A model generated the notes under the pieces. That model saw only the letters and a program-made list of their open reading frames with translations. It was not told where the DNA came from and searched no databases. The translations under genes were made by a program, and so were the position numbers. From Ruminococcus flavefaciens ND2009 (lineage in GTDB: Bacteria; Bacillota; Clostridia; Oscillospirales; Ruminococcaceae), in NCBI RefSeq assembly GCF_000621785.1, contig NZ_KK211348.1:317494-381493 (forward strand): a stretch of 64,000 bases of DNA, read 5' to 3'. Numbering within the stretch: position 1 is the stretch's first letter; each line of letters starts with the position of its first letter. Of the stretch, positions 1-7,850 are shown one piece after another.

Positions 1-1
1 T

Positions 2-52
2 TCGGTAAAGCGTAAGAAGAAGTCTGAGGCAGCTCGTAAGCGTAAGTATTGA
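2..52 (+). CDS. rpsU: 30S ribosomal protein bS21, C-terminal end (partial)
   Basis: The first 16 codons read SVKRKKKSEAARKRKY and then stop. This very basic tail matches the usual Firmicutes bS21 C-terminus, which follows a YEKP-type segment lying outside the window. bS21 is a small 30S subunit protein that helps initiation. Only the last quarter of the gene is visible. A hairpin terminator follows 25 bases after the stop. Confidence 0.8.
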   Translation, partial: SVKRKKKSEAARKRKY

Positions 53-77
53 TCTTACGGAAATGATTAATGTTGAT

Positions 78-102
78 AAAAGCGGGCTTAGGCTCGCTTT
101 TT
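78..102 (+). terminator. Rho-independent terminator of rpsU
   Basis: AAAAGCGGGC pairs with GCTCGCTTTT (one G-T pair) around a 4-base loop and runs into a T tract. It lies between rpsU and the next gene. Confidence 0.75.
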
Positions 103-119
103 CATTTGTATGAACGGAG

Positions 120-659
120 TTGACAAATAACTTGGGCCTTATACATAAAATTACAGGGACCGACGTGGATTTCGCCTTCAGAAGAACGGTGGAGATCAGT
201 CCCGCCTTTCTTAAAAAGCACGGAATAAAGGGACTTATCCTTGACGTGGACAATACCCTTACCACCCATGACAATCCCGTCCCTGCCGAGGGTATAAGGG
301 AGTGGCTTGACACCATGAGAGCCGCAGGCATAAAGCTGATGATCGTCTCAAACAATCACCCCGAGCGCGTGAGACCCTTTGCGGACCCCCTGGGGCTTGA
401 TTTCGTCAGCGACAGCGGCAAGCCCCTGAGAAGGGGCTACAAGGCGGCTATGAAGAAAATGGGGCTGAAAGCCTCAGAGACCGCCGCAGTAGGGGATCAG
501 CTGTTTACGGACGTATGGGGAGCCAACATATCGGGCGTGACCATGCTCTACGTCGAGCCCATGGAGCTTGAACCGAAGAGCAAGCGCTTCATAAGATTCA
601 AAAGGGTACTTGAAAAGCCCTTCCTGCCGAAAAAATTTGTCAAACTTGCAAAGGAGTAA
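120..659 (+). CDS. YqeG-family HAD phosphatase (HAD IIIA)
   Basis: A 179-residue protein of the HAD superfamily. The nucleophile motif reads LDVDNTLT (about residues 41-48). SNN follows as motif II, a Lys is found in SGKPLRRGYK, and GDQLFTDVWGAN is the acidic metal-binding motif. This set is typical of YqeG-like cytosolic phosphatases, whose substrate is not firmly known; in many Firmicutes yqeG sits near ribosome-assembly or shikimate genes, and here aroQ follows two bases after the stop. The start is uncertain: TTG at 120 directly abuts the GGAG at 116-119, so TTG at 132 (12 bases from it) could be the real start. There is no ATG upstream in frame. Confidence 0.85.
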   Translation: MTNNLGLIHKITGTDVDFAFRRTVEISPAFLKKHGIKGLILDVDNTLTTHDNPVPAEGIREWLDTMRAAGIKLMIVSNNHPERVRPFADPLGLDFVSDSGKPLRRGYKAAMKKMGLKASETAAVGDQLFTDVWGANISGVTMLYVEPMELEPKSKRFIRFKRVLEKPFLPKKFVKLAKE

Positions 660-661
660 AT

Positions 662-1093
662 ATGGTTAAGAAGATACTTGTTATACACGGTCCCAACCTC
701 AATCTGCTGGGAGAGCGTGAGCCCGGTGTTTACGGAGACCAGAGCATCGACGCCCTCAACAGCAATATAATCGACCGTGCAAAGGAACAGGGGCTGGAGT
801 GCGAGATATTCCAGTCCAATCACGAGGGAGCCATCATAGACAAGCTCCACGCCGCAAGGAAGAGCTTTGACGGAGTTATCCTCAATGCAGGCGCCTATAC
901 ACACTACAGCTACGCTATCCGCGACGCTATCGCAGCCATAAAGATCCCCGTCATCGAGGTACACATCAGCAACGTGTTCGCAAGAGACGGCTTTCGCTCA
1001 AATTCTGTCATTGCGCCTGTTTGCAAGGGCAGCATAAGCGGCTTCGGCTTCGGAAGCTATTACCTTGCAGTGCAGGCTCTTTCAGAGCTTTAA
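662..1093 (+). CDS. aroQ: 3-dehydroquinate dehydratase, type II
   Basis: A 143-residue enzyme that removes water from 3-dehydroquinate to give 3-dehydroshikimate in aromatic amino acid synthesis. The N-terminal signature IHGPNLNLLGERE (residues 8-20) carries the active-site Asn, Arg and the flexible-loop Tyr follows (VYGDQS). Later NAGAYTHYSYAIRDA and EVHISNVFARDGFR supply the catalytic His and substrate-binding residues. Length is normal for a type II subunit, which forms dodecamers. It is tightly coupled to the YqeG-like gene (2-base gap) and precedes an M24 peptidase. The last codons overlap a non-used upstream extension of the next gene. Confidence 0.95.
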   Translation: MVKKILVIHGPNLNLLGEREPGVYGDQSIDALNSNIIDRAKEQGLECEIFQSNHEGAIIDKLHAARKSFDGVILNAGAYTHYSYAIRDAIAAIKIPVIEVHISNVFARDGFRSNSVIAPVCKGSISGFGFGSYYLAVQALSEL

Positions 1094-1103
1094 GAGGTGC
1101 TGC

Positions 1104-2168
1104 ATGACCAGATTTGACAGACTTTTTGATATATTCGAGGGCGCAGACTGCGTACTCATAACCTCAGACATAAACAGGCGGTATTTTACAGGCATGAAGT
1201 CCTCTGCGGGAGTGATACTTGCATTTCCAGGGAAGGCATATCTGCTCATAGATTTCCGCTACATAGAGAAGGCGAGAGCCACAGTAAAGGACGCTGAGGT
1301 AATAGAGCTGAAGAAGCTCTACCCCCAGCTCATGGAGCTGCTGAAAAAGCACGGCGCAGAGTCCGTTGCCATAGAGTCCGAGACCATGACGGTGAAGGAG
1401 CTCAACGCCTATGAGCACTTCTTCACAAACCTTAACTTTGTCAGCAACGACTCTCTCAGCAACGCCATAGCCACTCTGAGAGCCTCTAAGGACAGCGATG
1501 AGATAGCCTGCATAAGGATGGCTCAGGAGATAGCTGAGAGGGCTCTGGAGGAGCTTCTGGGCTTCATAAAGGTGGGTGTGACCGAGCGCGAGATAGCTCT
1601 TGAGCTGAACCGCCTGATGTTTGCCTTCGGAGCTGAGGATCTTTCCTTCGATACCATAGTCCTTTCGGGAGCCAATACCTCCATGCCTCACGGAGTTCCC
1701 TCCGACAAGAAGGTGGAGAGCGGCGATTTCGTCCTCATGGACTTCGGCGCAGTCTACAACGGCTACCACAGCGACATGACCAGAACAGTCTGCGTAGGGG
1801 AGCCCACCGATGAGATGCGCAGGGTATACGATACAGTCCTTGAGGCGCAGCTTGCAGGCTTAGAAGCCGCAAAGGCAGGCATAACAGGCAGCGACCTTGA
1901 CAAGGTGTCCAGAGACATCATCGAAAAGGCAGGCTACGGCGCCTGCTTCGGACACTCTCTGGGTCACGGCGTAGGCATGGAGATACACGAAAAGCCCAAT
2001 GCTTCACCCAATTACAAGCTTCCCCTGAATGAGGGCGCAGTAGTAACGGTAGAGCCGGGTATCTATATCGCAGGAAAATTCGGCGTCAGAATAGAGGATT
2101 TTGTCATTTTGACCGAAAACGGCTGCGAAAACTTGACAAAAAGTGCAAAAAATCTCATAACTTTATAA
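1104..2168 (+). CDS. M24-family Xaa-Pro aminopeptidase (YqhT/PepP-like)
   Basis: A cytosolic metallopeptidase of 354 residues with the creatinase N-terminal domain followed by the pita-bread M24 domain. The five metal ligands are visible: the two Asp in VLMDFGAVYNGYHSDMTRT, His in GHSLGHGVGMEIHE, Glu in VTVEPGIYI and Glu in GVRIEDFVIL. Such enzymes cleave an N-terminal residue before proline. The ATG at 1104 is preferred over an upstream ATG at 1065 because AGAGGTG lies just before it and because creatinase-fold homologues begin near this point. It directly precedes efp, the same order as yqhT-efp in Bacillus; EF-P relieves ribosome stalling on proline runs. Confidence 0.9.
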   Translation: MTRFDRLFDIFEGADCVLITSDINRRYFTGMKSSAGVILAFPGKAYLLIDFRYIEKARATVKDAEVIELKKLYPQLMELLKKHGAESVAIESETMTVKELNAYEHFFTNLNFVSNDSLSNAIATLRASKDSDEIACIRMAQEIAERALEELLGFIKVGVTEREIALELNRLMFAFGAEDLSFDTIVLSGANTSMPHGVPSDKKVESGDFVLMDFGAVYNGYHSDMTRTVCVGEPTDEMRRVYDTVLEAQLAGLEAAKAGITGSDLDKVSRDIIEKAGYGACFGHSLGHGVGMEIHEKPNASPNYKLPLNEGAVVTVEPGIYIAGKFGVRIEDFVILTENGCENLTKSAKNLITL

Positions 2169-2185
2169 GAATATCGCTTTAGGTA

Positions 2186-2214
2186 TTGCAAAAATTCCTG
2201 AAATGTGGTAAAAT
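2186..2214 (+). promoter_or_regulatory. Sigma-A promoter of efp
   Basis: TTGCAA (2186-2191) and TAAAAT (2209-2214) are separated by 17 bases, about 40 bases before the efp start. This gives efp its own promoter although it is close behind the peptidase gene. Confidence 0.6.
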
Positions 2215-2254
2215 AAAGTATCATATTAATTTGAAAAATACGGAGGTATTTATA

Positions 2255-2812
2255 ATGATTTCAGCAGGAGATTTCAGAAACGGCGTTACCTTTGAGCTTG
2301 ACGGACAGGTTGTTCAGGTCGTTGAATTCCAGCACGTTAAGCCCGGTAAGGGAGCTGCTTTTGTAAGAACTAAATACAAGAACGTGATCACAGGTTCAGT
2401 TGTAGAAACTTCTTTCAACCCCACAGCTAAGTTCCCTACAGCTTTCGTTGAGAGAAAGGATATGCAGTACAGCTACAACGACGGTGATCTTTACTACTTC
2501 ATGGATCTCGAGACCTATGAGCAGGTACCGATCAGCGCATCTATCCTTGGCGACAACTTCAAGTTCGTAAAGGAAGAGATGATCTGCAAGATCCTCTCAT
2601 ACAAGGGCAACGTATTCGGCGTAGAGCCCCCCAACTTCGTTGAGCTGAAGGTCACACAGACAGACCCCGGCTTCAAGGGCGATACAGCTACAAACGCTAC
2701 AAAGCCTGCAACACTTGAGACAGGCGCAGAGATCAAGGTTCCGCTCTTCATCGACGAAGGCGAGATCATTCAGGTAGACACAAGAACAGGCGAGTATATG
2801 TCAAGAGCATAA
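2255..2812 (+). CDS. efp: Translation elongation factor P
   Basis: A 185-residue three-domain EF-P, which binds the ribosome between P and E sites and rescues stalling at polyproline. The KOW-like N-terminal domain contains [14 protein letters not shown], whose Lys at the loop tip (about residue 32) is the residue modified in many bacteria. The end [17 protein letters not shown] is the standard C-terminus. The start at 2255 follows CGGAGG with good spacing; an upstream in-frame ATG at 2186 lies in the promoter and is rejected. No modification enzyme (epmA/B, ymfI) is seen beside it. Confidence 0.97.
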   Translation: MISAGDFRNGVTFELDGQVVQVVEFQHVKPGKGAAFVRTKYKNVITGSVVETSFNPTAKFPTAFVERKDMQYSYNDGDLYYFMDLETYEQVPISASILGDNFKFVKEEMICKILSYKGNVFGVEPPNFVELKVTQTDPGFKGDTATNATKPATLETGAEIKVPLFIDEGEIIQVDTRTGEYMSRA

Positions 2813-2855
2813 GCTCCTGTTAACCGCGATACTATTTTGAGAGGAGGAGCTTGTT

Positions 2856-3350
2856 ATGAAGCTTACCGAGAAAATGTCATATTTACAGGGACTTATCGAC
2901 GGTCTTGAGATCGACGCATCTACAAAGGAGGGCAAGGCTCTCATCCAGATGTCAGAGGTAATGTCCGAGCTGGTGCTCTATGTTGAGGACCTCCAGTCAC
3001 AGGTAGACGAGCTCACAGAGCTCTGCGACATCCTTGACGAGGATCTTGGCGCAGTTGAGGATGATTTCTATGAGGATCTTGACTGTGACGAGTGCGACGG
3101 CGACTGTGACAGTTGCGACGACGATGACGACTGGGACGATGACGATTTTGACTTCGATGACGAGGACGATGACGATGAGCTTTATGAGATCACCTGTCCC
3201 ACCTGCGGAGACACCATTCTCCTTGACGAGGGCATGATCGAAGAGGGATCAATAAACTGTCCTAACTGCGATGAGCTCCTTGAGTTCGATTATGATGATC
3301 TTACTATCGAGGACTTTGAGGACAAGGACGAAGAGCCCGAGAAGAAGTGA
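2856..3350 (+). CDS. CD1247-type acidic protein with a C-terminal zinc ribbon
   Basis: A 164-residue protein. The N-terminal 60 residues form an alpha-helical segment (MSYLQGLIDGLEI...EDLQSQVDELTELCDILDEDL) like the CD1247 N-terminal domain found across Clostridia. A very acidic, Asp-rich and Cys-containing stretch follows (residues 75-108), then a ribbon with CPTC and CPNC pairs (about residues 114-137) that should bind zinc. The function is not established; homologues are often misnamed AraC regulators. GAGGAG precedes the start. It ends the first plus-strand unit and is followed by two strong terminators. Confidence 0.75.
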   Translation: MKLTEKMSYLQGLIDGLEIDASTKEGKALIQMSEVMSELVLYVEDLQSQVDELTELCDILDEDLGAVEDDFYEDLDCDECDGDCDSCDDDDDWDDDDFDFDDEDDDDELYEITCPTCGDTILLDEGMIEEGSINCPNCDELLEFDYDDLTIEDFEDKDEEPEKK

Positions 3351-3369
3351 TCGCAAAGGATCGTAAAAC

Positions 3370-3400
3370 AGGCTGCGGATAGCGATTATCCGCAGCCTTT
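3370..3400 (+). terminator. Rho-independent terminator
   Basis: AGGCTGCGGATA and TATCCGCAGCCT form a perfect 12-bp stem followed by TTTATTATT. It ends the efp/zinc-ribbon unit. Confidence 0.85.
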
Positions 3401-3412
3401 ATTATTGAGATG

Positions 3413-3444
3413 AAAAGCCCCGCTTTTGATCGCGGGGCTTTTTT
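3413..3444. terminator. Bidirectional terminator between convergent genes
   Basis: AAAAGCCCCGC and GCGGGGCTTTT form a stem with an A tract on one side and a T tract on the other, so it can end transcription from both sides. The last bases touch the stop codon of the minus-strand lipoprotein gene. Confidence 0.8.
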
Positions 3445-4537
3445 ATTTTTTTACATTTGTCAGACGAAGAAAGACGACATAGGCTTCCTGGTCTGCATTA
3501 AGGTTAAAACTGCATATCTCATAGTCATCATTTAAATGCATGAGATTATATGTATCAAAGGAGCGGCTGCTGCCGTTACCGCGGCAGATACCGAGTTCCT
3601 GATGGTTCTTGATATAATTGGGATCCAGGGGTTCAATAGCAGACTTAGGAAAGAAGATATTCACTTCGCAGTCATGGTCGCATCTGAAGGAGTAGGCTTT
3701 TGAAGCTGTCTCTGCGGTGAAGAATTCATTGTCCCATTCAGAGCCGTTATCGGGGACGACCTCCCTGACAGTAACAGTGCTGCTGTCCTCGTCCTTGATA
3801 TAATAGGACATATCTCCCACCTGCCCAAGGGAGAAGTCCTCATGGACAGTTTCAATGCGGTTGATTATCGTTCTGCTCTCTGCATAGAATGGCAGCATAG
3901 AGCTCCGGTCGTACAGACCAACATAATCCTTATCCCGATATGATACCAGAGTGATGTCGTTCTTATTATTGTTTTTGAAAAAGTACAAGGGAAGGTCCCT
4001 GCCCGAAATGGAGGAAATATCCGTATTCACATATTCCGCCAGGACAGAGCAGCGGCTGTTGCTGAAAAACTCCCCGGGAGCGGAAGGATCGAAGCTCTCA
4101 GAGTACATATTGATACATTCATTTTCTATGGGGTCAAAGCTTGTCTGGACCATTCCGCCTTTCAGCGTAAGCTGCACAGGCTTGCCTGTTATCTCAGAGA
4201 TAGCAGAACAGAAGCAGTCCGCAATATCCCTGCTCTGATAATTATCGGATCCGTCGGTATTTTCCGAAGCGCCGTCGATATACACACCGAAGTCACGGTC
4301 ACCGTGGTTCATACGGACGTATACCGTAGTCAGAGGAGTGGAGTTTATCCAGCCATATTTTCTTTCCTGTTCTGCACTTATGACCTCAGGAGTAAAGCCG
4401 TACTTATCCTCAATATATTTAACGGCATTGGACTTGGCTGTACTGATATACTGCCTGTTCAGCTTTTTTTGTTCCCTGTTGTCACAGCCTGTAAGCGCAA
4501 GTACAGCCATGACGGCAAATAATACAGTTTTCTTCAT
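3443..4537 (-). CDS. Putative lipoprotein of unknown function
   Basis: A 364-residue protein beginning MKKTVLFAVMAVLALTGCDN, a clear lipoprotein signal peptide with lipobox LTGC (Cys18 as the lipidated residue). The mature part is charged and soluble-looking, with one repeated theme of short beta-rich segments, and has no motif I can assign. It should be anchored on the outer face of the membrane. The ribosome-binding site is weak (GCGGTC). The small membrane protein gene upstream ends 24 bases before, so the two may be cotranscribed. Confidence 0.7.
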   Translation of the reverse strand: MKKTVLFAVMAVLALTGCDNREQKKLNRQYISTAKSNAVKYIEDKYGFTPEVISAEQERKYGWINSTPLTTVYVRMNHGDRDFGVYIDGASENTDGSDNYQSRDIADCFCSAISEITGKPVQLTLKGGMVQTSFDPIENECINMYSESFDPSAPGEFFSNSRCSVLAEYVNTDISSISGRDLPLYFFKNNNKNDITLVSYRDKDYVGLYDRSSMLPFYAESRTIINRIETVHEDFSLGQVGDMSYYIKDEDSSTVTVREVVPDNGSEWDNEFFTAETASKAYSFRCDHDCEVNIFFPKSAIEPLDPNYIKNHQELGICRGNGSSRSFDTYNLMHLNDDYEICSFNLNADQEAYVVFLRLTNVKK

Positions 4538-4561
4538 AATGACCGCTTTATTGTAAGCTGT

Positions 4562-4948
4562 TTATTTTTGTTTTGAAGGAATGTGTGTAAGAATGAAAAA
4601 AGCCGCAGCAAAAACGCCAATACCAATTCGTACTGCTATGTACTTTGTCTTTACGAACCACACAAACAGCAGCACCACAACAGCGATAAAGATAAACAGG
4701 CATACCAGCATAAATATACTGTTTGAGCCGACGATCTTATCAACATTGGTGCCGATTATCTGCCCGTTTTCAACGGTTATTTCGATGGTACTGCCCACAT
4801 CGACAATCATGTGGGTACCGTCTTTGTATGTGGCGGTCTGCTTCACGCCGTCCTTTTCGTACTCACAGGTAAATATCGAAAGCATAGACTCGCTGTCATT
4901 TTGTCTGTCGGTAATGACCGCAATGAATTTTTCGCTCATATCATTCAT
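4562..4948 (-). CDS. Small membrane protein, DUF3592-like
   Basis: About 128 residues. The N-terminal half is soluble and beta-rich (FTCEYEKDGVKQTATYKDG, then VGSTIEITVENGQIIG), a pattern resembling DUF3592 domains. The C-terminal half has two hydrophobic helices (IFMLVCLFIFIAVVVLLFVWFV and VRIGIGVFAAAFFILTHI). The function is unknown. It overlaps the end of the ANTAR gene by 8 bases. The start is ambiguous: TTG at 4957 is 13 bases from GGAGGTG, and ATGs at 4948 and 4939 may be reached by coupling to the upstream stop codon. Confidence 0.65.
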   Translation of the reverse strand: MNDMSEKFIAVITDRQNDSESMLSIFTCEYEKDGVKQTATYKDGTHMIVDVGSTIEITVENGQIIGTNVDKIVGSNSIFMLVCLFIFIAVVVLLFVWFVKTKYIAVRIGIGVFAAAFFILTHIPSKQK

Positions 4949-5507
4949 ACTGTGCAAGGATACGGACAGCCACCTCCAGACGGGTCTGGCGGTTGTTCAT
5001 AGCCTGCTTTTCGATGTACTTATGAGCCTGAGGCTCGGTGAACTTCAGGTACTTCATAAGTGTAGTCTTGGCGCGGTTGATAGTGCGCATCTCCTCGATA
5101 CGGCTGAGAATATCGGAGCTTTCCCTCACACCTGCCATACGCACTCTTGCGGCGATAACGAGCCTTATAGTGCGCTGGAGAAGCTCCCTTGTGACAGGTC
5201 TCGCAAGGACGTTTATACCGCTGTCGGATAGCCTGTCCGCGATCTCGTCGGAGACATCGCCGCTGCAAATTAGGATAATGCCTGCGGAGGTAATATCGGC
5301 GATCATCTCCGCAAGCTCCTGCCCGAACTCATCGGACAGGGGAGTATTTATAATGACCAGCTCAGGCTCGGCGTCATTCTTGACCAGCCTTCTGGCTTCA
5401 CTTCCGCTTACAGCTACAGCTATCCTGCCGCAGCCCTCTATCCTCAGGAGCTGTTCTGCAAGCTCCGAGACCTCGGTGTTAGCGGAAACAATAAGTGCTC
5501 TTTCCAT
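4941..5507 (-). CDS. ANTAR-domain RNA-binding response regulator with a receiver lacking the phospho-Asp
   Basis: A 188-residue protein with a receiver-like domain (residues 1-115) and a C-terminal three-helix ANTAR domain (RIEEMRTINRAKTTLMKYL, then EPQAHKYIEKQAMNNRQTRL). ANTAR domains bind paired hexaloop hairpins in leader RNAs and act mostly as antiterminators. The position of the usual phosphorylated Asp reads ELVIINTPLS, i.e. Asn, so activation by phosphorylation is doubtful. The start is 8 bases after the glutamine synthetase stop, so both lie on one transcript. Nitrogen control is the likely theme, as for ANTAR/glnA neighbours in Clostridia. Confidence 0.85.
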   Translation of the reverse strand: MERALIVSANTEVSELAEQLLRIEGCGRIAVAVSGSEARRLVKNDAEPELVIINTPLSDEFGQELAEMIADITSAGIILICSGDVSDEIADRLSDSGINVLARPVTRELLQRTIRLVIAARVRMAGVRESSDILSRIEEMRTINRAKTTLMKYLKFTEPQAHKYIEKQAMNNRQTRLEVAVRILAQYE

Positions 5508-5515
5508 TTAACTCC

Positions 5516-6811
5516 TCACACAAACTTGAAGTAGGACATTTCCTCGAACCTGTCCTTATCGTCAGCCTTTTCGTAGTCGCTTATCTGCTGTTTCAGCTGA
5601 GCGAAAACGCTGCTTCTTATATCAGCGGACAGAGTGCGCTTTACGAATTCGCTGCTTTCGGCGATAGCGGCAGCCTCCTCCAGAGTGGAGGGCAGGGGCT
5701 GGAACAGGTCGCAGTTTTCTCCGCTGTGCATAGCGCTTTCAAAGAGCGAGCAGTCATTGGACTGTATACCCTCTATACCTGCGGCAAGAATGAGCTTGAA
5801 TGTGATATAGGGGTTGCAGCAGGCGTCAGCGGAGCGTATCTCGATACGGGGAGTAATTCCCACAGGCTTGGGTACTCTTATGAGCTGAGCGCAGTTCTCC
5901 GAGGACCAGTTTACGTATTTAGGCGCATAGCCGATGCCGAAGCGCTTATATGAGTTGGTGGTTGAGTTGAGGAAAGCGGTTATCTCTCTCATTCTGCTGA
6001 GAACGCCGGAGATAAAGCATTTACCCTCATCGGGCATAGCGTTTATATCGTCCCCGAAGATGTTCTCGCCGCCCTTTTTAAGGCTTATGGAGATACTGAG
6101 AGCGCTTCCGTGCTCATCGGGGAGGGGCTTAGGCATAAATGAAGCGAAGAGACCATTCTGAGCGGCAATGGACTTAACTACGGTCTTGTAGTGTACCATA
6201 TTGTCCGCAGCGGTAATGGGCTCGCTTTCGCGGAACTCTATCTCATTCTGAGCGGGACCGTGCTTATGACATGAGCTTTTGGGGCTCATGCCCATTTCCT
6301 CAAGGGAGAGGCATATCTCACGCCTTGCGTTCTCGCACTTATCCAGAGGAGCAACGTCCAGGTAGCCGCCCTTGTCGTGAGGTATCTTAGTAGGTTCGCC
6401 GTGTTCGTCCAGTTCAAAGAGGTAGAACTCGCACTTAGTGCCCATTTCACAGGAATATCCGTCCAGACGGAGCTGATTGATATAGTTGGTGAGCTCGGTA
6501 CGCATATCGCCCACATAGTCGCTTCCGTCGGGATTTTTGAGGGAGCAGAAAAAGCGGACAACTCTGCCTGACTTCGGTCTCCAGGGGAGAACAGAGAGAG
6601 TAGAAATATCGGGAACGAGAAGCAGGTCGGAGCAGCCCTCCGCAATACATGAGGCGTCAAAGGGTATGCCGTATTCAAAGGCTCTCGGCAGTTCGTTCGG
6701 CATGATAGCCACGTTTTTGAGATTTCCGAACATATCGCAGAAAGTAAGTCTGATAAATTTTACGTCATTCTCTTCAACGAATTTCAGTATCTCTTTAGGA
6801 GAAAAGCTCAT
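5516..6811 (-). CDS. glnA: Glutamine synthetase family protein (GS-I fold), divergent active site
   Basis: A 431-residue GS-I fold protein. Recognisable parts are the N-terminal beta-grasp domain, EFYLF with a metal-ligand Glu (about residue 128), GPAQNEIEF (residues 185-193), FMPKPL, NSTTNSYKRFG and the Arg-rich RIEIRSADACCNPY. The usual GSGMHxHxS strand, whose first His is a metal ligand and second contacts ATP, reads GSALSISIS (residues 235-243), so both His are Ser. HHEVAPGQHEI is also altered (CHKHGPAQNEI). It may therefore not be a standard ammonia-assimilating GS; a gamma-glutamyl ligase on another amine or a regulatory role is possible. The SD is TGGAGG. It is followed by the ANTAR gene. 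Confidence 0.8.
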   Translation of the reverse strand: MSFSPKEILKFVEENDVKFIRLTFCDMFGNLKNVAIMPNELPRAFEYGIPFDASCIAEGCSDLLLVPDISTLSVLPWRPKSGRVVRFFCSLKNPDGSDYVGDMRTELTNYINQLRLDGYSCEMGTKCEFYLFELDEHGEPTKIPHDKGGYLDVAPLDKCENARREICLSLEEMGMSPKSSCHKHGPAQNEIEFRESEPITAADNMVHYKTVVKSIAAQNGLFASFMPKPLPDEHGSALSISISLKKGGENIFGDDINAMPDEGKCFISGVLSRMREITAFLNSTTNSYKRFGIGYAPKYVNWSSENCAQLIRVPKPVGITPRIEIRSADACCNPYITFKLILAAGIEGIQSNDCSLFESAMHSGENCDLFQPLPSTLEEAAAIAESSEFVKRTLSADIRSSVFAQLKQQISDYEKADDKDRFEEMSYFKFV

Positions 6812-6837
6812 TGAAAGACCTCCAGTTAATTTATTTC

Positions 6838-7005
6838 AGGCAGCAGCGTCATTGATGCTGCCTATACAACAAGCTATTACAGTGATAACACACAAATTCT
6901 GTTCCTGGTATTTGTGCAATACGCGGAACAGATGTTAATTTTTTATGATATACAACGGTTTTACGTTGTTTTGACCCCGTTTTCTGCCTACTTACAGAAA
7001 GGGGT
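6838..7005 (-). promoter_or_regulatory. Structured leader of the glnA-ANTAR operon (candidate ANTAR target)
   Basis: Reading toward glnA there are four hairpins. The first (7005-6974) has CCCC/GGGG and TTTCTG/CAGAAA arms and, with a U-G closing pair, a hexaloop AAGUAG. The second (6969-6952) is ACAACG/CGTTGT with hexaloop UAAAAC. The third (6931-6899) is CTGTTCC/GGAACAG. The fourth (6863-6838) is AGGCAGC/GCTGCCT. CACAAAT inside the third can instead pair with ATTTGTG just downstream. Two adjacent hexaloop stems recall ANTAR targets, but the usual A1/G4 loop pattern is only partly met (A1 in the first). Confidence 0.4.
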
Positions 7006-7007
7006 GA

Positions 7008-7039
7008 TAAAAGGTGCTCCGCATCTGAAAAAGGAGACC
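7008..7039 (-). terminator. Putative terminator of the triple-repeat membrane protein gene
   Basis: On the minus strand GGTCTCC pairs with GGAGCACC (one bulged C) and is followed by TTTTATC. It lies between the upstream gene and the glnA leader hairpins. Confidence 0.5.
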
Positions 7040-7079
7040 GCCCGTACAGTACTGTATAAAAGAAACTGACAGTCAGTGC

Positions 7080-7817
7080 TCACATAGAGAGCATAGCGCA
7101 CACAAGATTAAAAACGGAAATAAAAATATGGAGCTTGCATTTGGAAGCAGCTTCTTTCAGGCTCATCTGTTTTGCAAAGAGCCTGTAGCCCATTCCCGCA
7201 AAGACGGGAAGCAGCACAGCTATGAGGGAGAAAACGGGATTTTCCGAATTCATAGCAATAAAGAACAGTAAAAGCGAGATGAACTCCATTATGACCACCT
7301 CGGTGGCAAGAACAGTGCCCGCATTCTTTTTCTCCATGGAGCTTCGCATTCTTGCGTCCGCAAAGATGGCGTCGAACTTGTCATCGGACAGCTTAGGAGG
7401 ATCCTGCTTTTCATCAGCCTTGCCCGCGAACAGCTCACGGCTCAGCGCAGATGGTTTTTTGCTCTGAGATCTGGCATTTGCCAGCATAGCCTCAACTTTT
7501 GCCTCAGCCTCGGACAGGCTGTCTGCCGGTTCGGCAGTCTCCTTGTCTGGTTCGGCAGGGAGAATGTCCTCAGCAAGTCCGGACAAATGCTCCTCAGCAA
7601 TATCCGCCGATGTATCGGGCTTTGCTCTTTCCTGTTTAACGGGAGGAACAAAGGGCAGAACAGGAGCTGAGTCCTCATGGAAGGTCCTGCGCTTTTTATC
7701 GGAGCGCTTATTCTGAGACCTGGCGCTTTCAAACATAGCTGCCACCTTAGCCTCGGCTTCCCTTATCCTTTCAGCCTGCTGCCGGTCGGGGACATTATTC
7801 TCTGGCTTATCCTGCAT
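7080..7817 (-). CDS. Membrane protein with a thrice-repeated cytosolic motif
   Basis: A 245-residue protein with no known domain that I recognise. Its soluble N-terminal part carries three copies of a short helical motif: EAEAKVAAMFESARSQNKR (about residue 20), EAEAKVEAMLANARSQSKK (about 102), and a more divergent DDKFDAIFADARMRSS (about 145). Acidic, proline-containing linkers separate them. The last 80 residues hold three hydrophobic helices (VLATEVVIMEFISLLLFFIA, VFSLIAVLLPVFAGMGY and HIFISVFNLVCAMLSM). The repeats may be short linear docking sites presented to the cytosol. AGGAGGG precedes the start. It lies between ychF and the glnA operon. Confidence 0.7.
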   Translation of the reverse strand: MQDKPENNVPDRQQAERIREAEAKVAAMFESARSQNKRSDKKRRTFHEDSAPVLPFVPPVKQERAKPDTSADIAEEHLSGLAEDILPAEPDKETAEPADSLSEAEAKVEAMLANARSQSKKPSALSRELFAGKADEKQDPPKLSDDKFDAIFADARMRSSMEKKNAGTVLATEVVIMEFISLLLFFIAMNSENPVFSLIAVLLPVFAGMGYRLFAKQMSLKEAASKCKLHIFISVFNLVCAMLSM

Positions 7818-7850
7818 TTTATCCCTCCTGTTGCGGTTTTACTGCTTTAA

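Noticed and set aside
548-964. A 138-codon minus-strand frame over the YqeG/aroQ junction
   Set aside because: It overlaps two well-supported plus-strand genes and has no recognisable domain or ribosome-binding site.
2186-2254. N-terminal extension of efp from an ATG at 2186
   Set aside because: The segment contains a promoter and no SD for that ATG; EF-P homologues start at MISAGDF with a good SD.
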